Part shown: piece after piece, positions 59,446 to 64,000 of the stretch
Position numbering within the stretch: the stretch's first letter is position 1
How the letters are laid out: every line of letters begins with the position of its first letter
Assembly (NCBI GenBank): GCA_011037195.1
Contig: JAAEAF010002795.1
Coordinates: forward strand, 1 to 64,000
Source of the DNA: Triatoma infestans
Taxonomy: Eukaryota > Arthropoda > Insecta > Hemiptera > Reduviidae
Direction of reading: 5' to 3'
DNA length: 64,000 bases
Program-made: the position numbers and the translations under genes
Notes under the pieces: model-generated
Seen by the model: only the letters and a program-made list of their open reading frames with translations
Told to the model about the DNA's origin: nothing
The model's database searches: none

Positions 59446-59961
59446 CCGCCTTTTTACAGATGCAGTAACATGAATCGATGTTTTAATTAAAATCCCTAAA
59501 AATTGTTCTCTATAGTTGCATAAAATGTATTAATAATAATCTTATTACTTTGTGTAATTATATTAGTTATTTTTTTGCGCTTTAGCAAAAGTAACTATGA
59601 TCATAAAATCAGTAAATTTTTGAAAAGTGTTTTGGGGGGCCGATTAAACACATCTAACAAAACTTTAAACATATGATTATTCTATTTTCATATGGATTGA
59701 AGAAAAGAATATTTATACAGAAAGAATAATTAGAGTAATTTTTAATTATGACGGTTGTTTTGGAATAAAAAATTAATTATTGAAGCATTAATCTGATATT
59801 CAAATATTTATTCAAATCATTCTTATTTTTTTTATGATTTTATGTTCATTATTACTACATTTTTAGTAATAATTAAGCTGATTTTATATTATTTAGCCCT
59901 CAACTTCTTTTATAAAAAACATCATGAACATAAAACTATAAAAATTAATATAAACAGAGAT
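59446..59961. other. AT-rich stretch upstream of INCENP
   Basis: No gene or recognisable element. Confidence 0.4.
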
Positions 59962-60033
59962 ATAATATATCCTGAACAAAAGAATAAAAAAATATTCTAT
60001 TATAACTTAATTTATTTCAGGCAGGGTAGGAGT
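59962..60033. repeat. Left copy of a 72-bp direct repeat
   Basis: It runs from 'ataatatatcctgaac' to 'ggcagggtaggagt' and matches 63,440-63,510 with two substitutions and one A indel. It flanks the LINE as a probable target-site duplication. Confidence 0.85.
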
Positions 60034-60930
60034 GTTAGTATCAACAGCCGTTAAACAGAGGAGCAAAGGACGAACGAGCTAGTGGAGGCTTGGCATTCAT
60101 CTATAATAATAAATTATTTACGCTAAGTATATTAGAAAAATGTGAATATTGGATGTTTGTAAAGGTTCTGTTAACAGAAACTAACCTTGTGTTTATTATT
60201 GGTTTATTTTACTTTAAACCCTCCCTTGACTTAAATTACATACTAACTTACCTTAATGATTCTCTTAATAGAATTCAGTCTGAGCTTCGTAATAGATTGG
60301 TAGTCCTGGGGGGAGATTTTAACTGCAGGGCTGGCCATTTAAATCAGTATGATGCGGAATTTATAATACTTTTTTTAGCGGCACTCGTAATAGGATACTA
60401 TACACAATAATAGGGGCCAATCCTTAGTTGACTTATTTGAAAGTAACCAATTTCTATTGCTTAACGGTAGATCCCCCGGTGATAGTCCAGGTAACTTTAC
60501 CTCTATTAACTACAATGGTCAAAGTATTGTTGATCTCGTCTGGTGTAAACTAGAATTTGTTCACCATATCAACGATTTTTGTGTCACATCTAATGTATCG
60601 CTCTCAGATCACCTTCCTGTAACTGTATTTCTTAACTATTGTTTAAGAAAGGCCAAAATAGATAAATCGAATGAAATAATAACTAAGGATGTACTCCTGT
60701 GGGATCCTGCGAAGGCCACGCTATTCACAGACAGTTTAAAACATTCCCCTAAAGTAGGTAACATTAACCAAAATATAAATGATTTATACACTAATTTAGT
60801 TTCTGCACTTAACGAAACTGCGAACTCTTTAAACCTTTCATTGAAGAAGAAAATCAGTTTAAATAAAACTTATAATAATTACCATCCCGGTATGATGTGG
60901 AGTGTAAAAATGCTAAAATTGTTATGAAAA
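60034..60930 (+). pseudogene. LINE endonuclease domain, N-terminally truncated
   Basis: The readable part has RASGGLAFIYNN, RLVVLGGDFNCRAGHLNQYD (Asp-Asn motif), then after two shifts near 60,375-60,420 RGQSLVDLFESNQFLLLNGR, QSIVDLVWC and VSLSDHLPVTVFL (Ser-Asp-His motif). The first catalytic Asn and Glu blocks are absent because the element is 5'-truncated. The linker follows to 60,927. Confidence 0.75.
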
Positions 60931-62160
60931 TCAACTTTAAGTTATTTAAAAAGAGTGGCTACGATGATGTTCTTAAAGTGGATTATATGAGTTCCAAAAA
61001 GCAATATAAAAACTTAGTTAAAATGAAAAAAGATAACTATGAAAAAGAACTGATGATAAATCTTAGTAACTGTAGAAATAGCAAATTATTTTGGAATAGT
61101 GTAAACAAATTCAGATCTAAGAAAATCTATTCGAATTATGTTAGTTTGGAACAATGGATGATCTACTTTAGGAATTATTATAGAGAGGCAAACATAGGTG
61201 ATGAATTGTTTTTAGTGTGTCCTGTCCAGTCCTTGACGGACCTATTTCATTAGAGTACAACGTTCACTGTTTAAATTGAAGGGTGGCAAGATGCCTGGCC
61301 AGGATAGACTACCTAATGAATATTTTAAAAACCTTCCTCAGAATTGGCAATTATATCTGGTCCACCTCTTTAACAAAGTTTTTGAACAGGAAAATGTTCC
61401 TGATATTTTGGCGAAATCTATAGTTTCTATGATATATAAGAAAGGTGATAAAACAATGCCGGATAACTATAGACCAGTTTCTTTGCTGTGTGGTATATTA
61501 AAAATATTTACCCAAATAATATTGGAAAGATTGATTGTATGGGATGAAAGTGTGTTTGCTGTACCTGAAAGTCAGTGTGGCTTTAGAAAAGGCCGCTCAT
61601 GTGTAGTAGACAACCTGTTTGTTTTAATACCATGATTCAACTCAAATTGGACTACAGAAAATCTGATCTATTCGTTATCTTTGTAGATTATAGGAAGGCA
61701 TTCGATTCTGTGAACCATAGCAGACTATGGCACAAGTTGAGTCAAATGGGCATAAGTGGAAAATTAATAAGGATACTTAAAAGTATCTATGATAATGCAA
61801 AATTACGAGTCAAAAGCGGTGGGATTGTATCCGATGAGGTACCTGTCACTAAAGGGGTGCTGCAGGGCGAAGTCCTGTCTGGGTACTTGTTTAGCCTCTT
61901 TACAAGTGACATAGAGGAATTCTTTAGAGCGAGAGGTGCCTCTGGCATCCCAATTTCCCCAGGTAAAGATATACTTCTTTCGCTATATGCGGACGATAGC
62001 GCGTTTTTTGCTGATTCGAAGCCTGACCTAGTGAAAAAGCTTGAAATCCTTGCCAACTATGCCAGTATGAACCATCTGGAAGTAAATACAGTTAAGACAA
62101 AAATTATACACTTCCATAAAGGCCGCCCAAAAAAGATAAAAAAAATTGTATTATTTGGGT
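60930..62160 (+). pseudogene. LINE reverse transcriptase
   Basis: Across three frames: ECKNAKIVMKINFKLFKKS (linker), KMPGQDRLPNEYFKNL, NYRPVSLLCGILKIF, QCGFRKGRSCVVDNL, the first catalytic Asp in IFVDYRKAFDSVNH, GVLQGEVLSGYLFSLF, and LYADDSAFFADS with both Asp residues. It continues HLEVNTVKTKIIHFHKGR. Frameshifts lie near 60,920, 61,250, 61,630 and 62,150. The domain is otherwise free of stops. Confidence 0.85.
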
Positions 62161-63056
62161 GAGGAGGTGGAAGTTGTATCAGCTTTTGACTACTTGGGAA
62201 TTAGATTCTCAAATTCTGGTTTGTTCCACCTCGCTTCCAAATTAGCCTCATCTGCTGTTGGCTCAGTGTTAGAAGTATGCCGCAAGGGCAAATTTAGATC
62301 AATGGAATGTAGAAGTAGGGTCAATGATGCTATTTCCATGAGCACTCTCTTTTACGGGGTTGAAATCTGGGGGTTGAGATATCTACCTGAAATAGAAAAA
62401 GCGCACCTGGAGTTTTACAAAAAGCTTTTTTCGTTAAATAAAAGTACACCTGCCTGGCTTATGCAAACTGAATTTGATCTGCTTAACTCCAATTACAATG
62501 TGGTCAAATCAGCGCTGTTCTGGATCTGCAAACTCCTTGAAATGCAAGACCATAGACTACCTAAGTTGTGCTTTTTGAAGCTAAAAAATATTCATTTTAG
62601 TCATAAACCCTCGTTAAAGTACAACTGGTTTTCGCAGATGGATTATTTATTGAGTTTGATTGGCTCAAATGATATCCTTCTTGAAACAGACCCCGCAGTC
62701 TTTAAAAAGTCTATTTCTGGAACATTAAATAGATATAAGGAATCCCAAAAGTTAAAAGACCATAATGCACTCAGCAAAGTACAGCCCTATTTATAACGAT
62801 CTACTTGCCACAAGTTCGGTTTGCCAGTATTCTAGCGAATTGAATTTGCCATTTGTTATAGTGAAACTAGTCACACAATTGAGGCTTTCGGGCAATTACC
62901 AGATCAAATTGTCAGTGAACAATGTCACACACACCTAATAAAACCCAAGGAAATATGCATAATGATGCGGAAGATTTGTACCACTTAATAGTAGTTTGTC
63001 CGGTTTACGAATCTCTTCGTAATCAGTACATACCGCAGGTTAAGAATGTGTGTTAA
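62146..63056 (+). pseudogene. LINE C-terminal domain
   Basis: FDYLGIRFSNSGLFHLASKL and STLFYGVEIWGLRYLPEIEK come first, then the open frame to 62,796. After a further shift come LPFVIVKLVTQLRLSGNYQI and AEDLYHLIVVCPVYESLRNQ, with a stop near 63,054. This is the thumb plus the conserved C-terminal tail. Confidence 0.75.
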
Positions 63057-63439
63057 GCAGTTCCACAATGTTTTGTTTTTAGGTACGAAAATGAAATTAA
63101 ACAATTATACCTCTTTACAATTAATTGCCTCAAAACACGAGCATTTATACTAAATGAATAGTTTACAGTGTAAGAGATTGATTATATACTTATATCGCCA
63201 CTTTTTGTCGGTTTATATTCCTGTATTCATAAATTATACATTTGTTATTTAAAATATGGATACAATGCAGTGTGCTGTGTATTTACTGTTATTACTTTAT
63301 ATTTTGTGTTGTATTAGTCTATATTGTATTGTTTATATATTCTGGTCTCTTTTTTCTTACTATGTTGTTCACTGTATTTGACCAGCCTTCATTTGTATGG
63401 GGTATGTCCCCGAGACAAATAATTAATAAAATAAAAAAA

Positions 63440-63510
63440 ATAATATATCCTGAGCAAAAGAATAAAAAATATTCTATTATAACTTAATTTATTTTAGGCA
63501 GGGTAGGAGT
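63440..63510. repeat. Right copy of the direct repeat
   Basis: Partner of 59,962-60,033; see there. Confidence 0.85.
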
Positions 63511-64000
63511 TTCTGATAAACGAACACTACACAAAATATTAACTTTTCTTAAAATCTTATTTCAACAATCAATCAAATAAATGGATAAATATTTTTGAAA
63601 TCCATTATTTACATCACATGTAAATCGGTGGATGTTTACTGCGATGTAAGTTTGTAAGTTACTGTATCCTATAGCTAGCTATAACTCCCTTTCTAATCTG
63701 GTCTAGAACTGGGGCATCTGTAGGAAAGCTTTTTCAGCATTTAAATCACCAATAGGCAGGCCCATTGTGCACCAAGCACGAACATACTGATCCAAATGTC
63801 TGGGGAAGCTGATTTTCCTGCCAGGAACTGCTTGTTGTAGTTCCTCTTCTTTCTTTTGTAGCTGGAGTCTCTTACGGTAATTCCGCTAGCTTTGGCTACT
63901 TTTTGGGGGAGTTTGTAAAGCTCCTAATGCATAGCTGATAGAAGAAATGCTGGTTTAAGTCTAACAATGGACAAGTTGATGCTTGCTTTGGATGTCTAAA
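63511..64000. other. Right flank, nothing recognised
   Basis: No gene or recognisable element is visible to the window end. Confidence 0.4.

Larger units (their letters stand above)
60034..63439 (+). mobile_element. 5'-truncated LINE insertion, 3.4 kb
   Basis: A non-LTR element starts inside its endonuclease domain and ends in an A-rich tail ('aataaaataaaaaaa'). It is bounded by the 72-bp direct repeats. It encodes endonuclease (partial), a linker, RT and a C-terminal domain, with about six frameshifts. Clade not assigned. Confidence 0.8.

Noticed and set aside
1..64000. CRISPR arrays, bacterial operons or viral genes
   Set aside because: No regularly spaced repeats, no clustered prokaryotic genes and no capsid or envelope-like frames were seen; all RT-bearing elements read as non-LTR.

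Overview
The window is AT-rich eukaryotic genomic DNA from an animal, most likely an arthropod and probably an insect. The evidence is a single intron-containing host gene with GT-AG splice sites, surrounded and invaded by non-LTR retrotransposons of Jockey, R1 and LOA type, DDE transposons, tRNA-derived SINEs and Penelope-like material. There is a 20-N assembly gap at 49,433-49,452. No bacterial or organellar features are present. The species cannot be named from the sequence.

The one host gene is INCENP (inner centromere protein, the scaffold of the chromosomal passenger complex), on the minus strand. Fourteen coding exons run from the ATG at 56,014 down to the TAA at 32,182. Joined at GT-AG sites they keep frame throughout and give 2,694 nt, or 897 residues plus stop. 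The last two exons carry the Aurora B-binding IN-box with its conserved Thr-Ser-Ser motif. A probable 5' UTR exon and promoter (E2F-like site, CCAAT box, TATA-like box) lie at 59,303-59,445. Exon 5 encodes two sets of short tandem protein repeats.

Region by region: 0.4-1.6 kb is a mariner-like transposon with an inverted duplication of its transposase end. 4.4-8.7 kb is a tRNA-headed SINE abutting a LOA/R1-like LINE whose 5' end begins with the first 36 nt of U2 snRNA. 10.2-15 kb holds small retroelement pieces, including a Penelope-like GIY-YIG fragment. 15.6-19.6 kb is a decayed Jockey element. 22.7-30.3 kb holds more LINE pieces, chiefly a second Jockey element on the minus strand broken up by two other LINE fragments. 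32-59 kb is INCENP, whose introns contain SINEs, transposase pieces and a split R1-like LINE. 60-63.4 kb is a 5'-truncated LINE between 72-bp direct repeats.

The most unusual signal is a dispersed repeat family present at 2.0-2.6, 20.5, 40.9, 48.4 and 54.7 kb. One strand of its arms matches a hammerhead ribozyme, with core CUGANGA, a closed helix II, GAAA, a very short helix III and a paired helix I. Three of these loci sit in INCENP introns. The copy at 54.6-54.9 kb is a 316-bp near-palindrome with an identical 13-bp target duplication. It carries one intact ribozyme core on each strand, so one is in the sense orientation of the INCENP pre-mRNA. A sequence-distinct Penelope-type hammerhead follows the GIY-YIG fragment at 12.74 kb, which suggests the family derives from Penelope-like elements.
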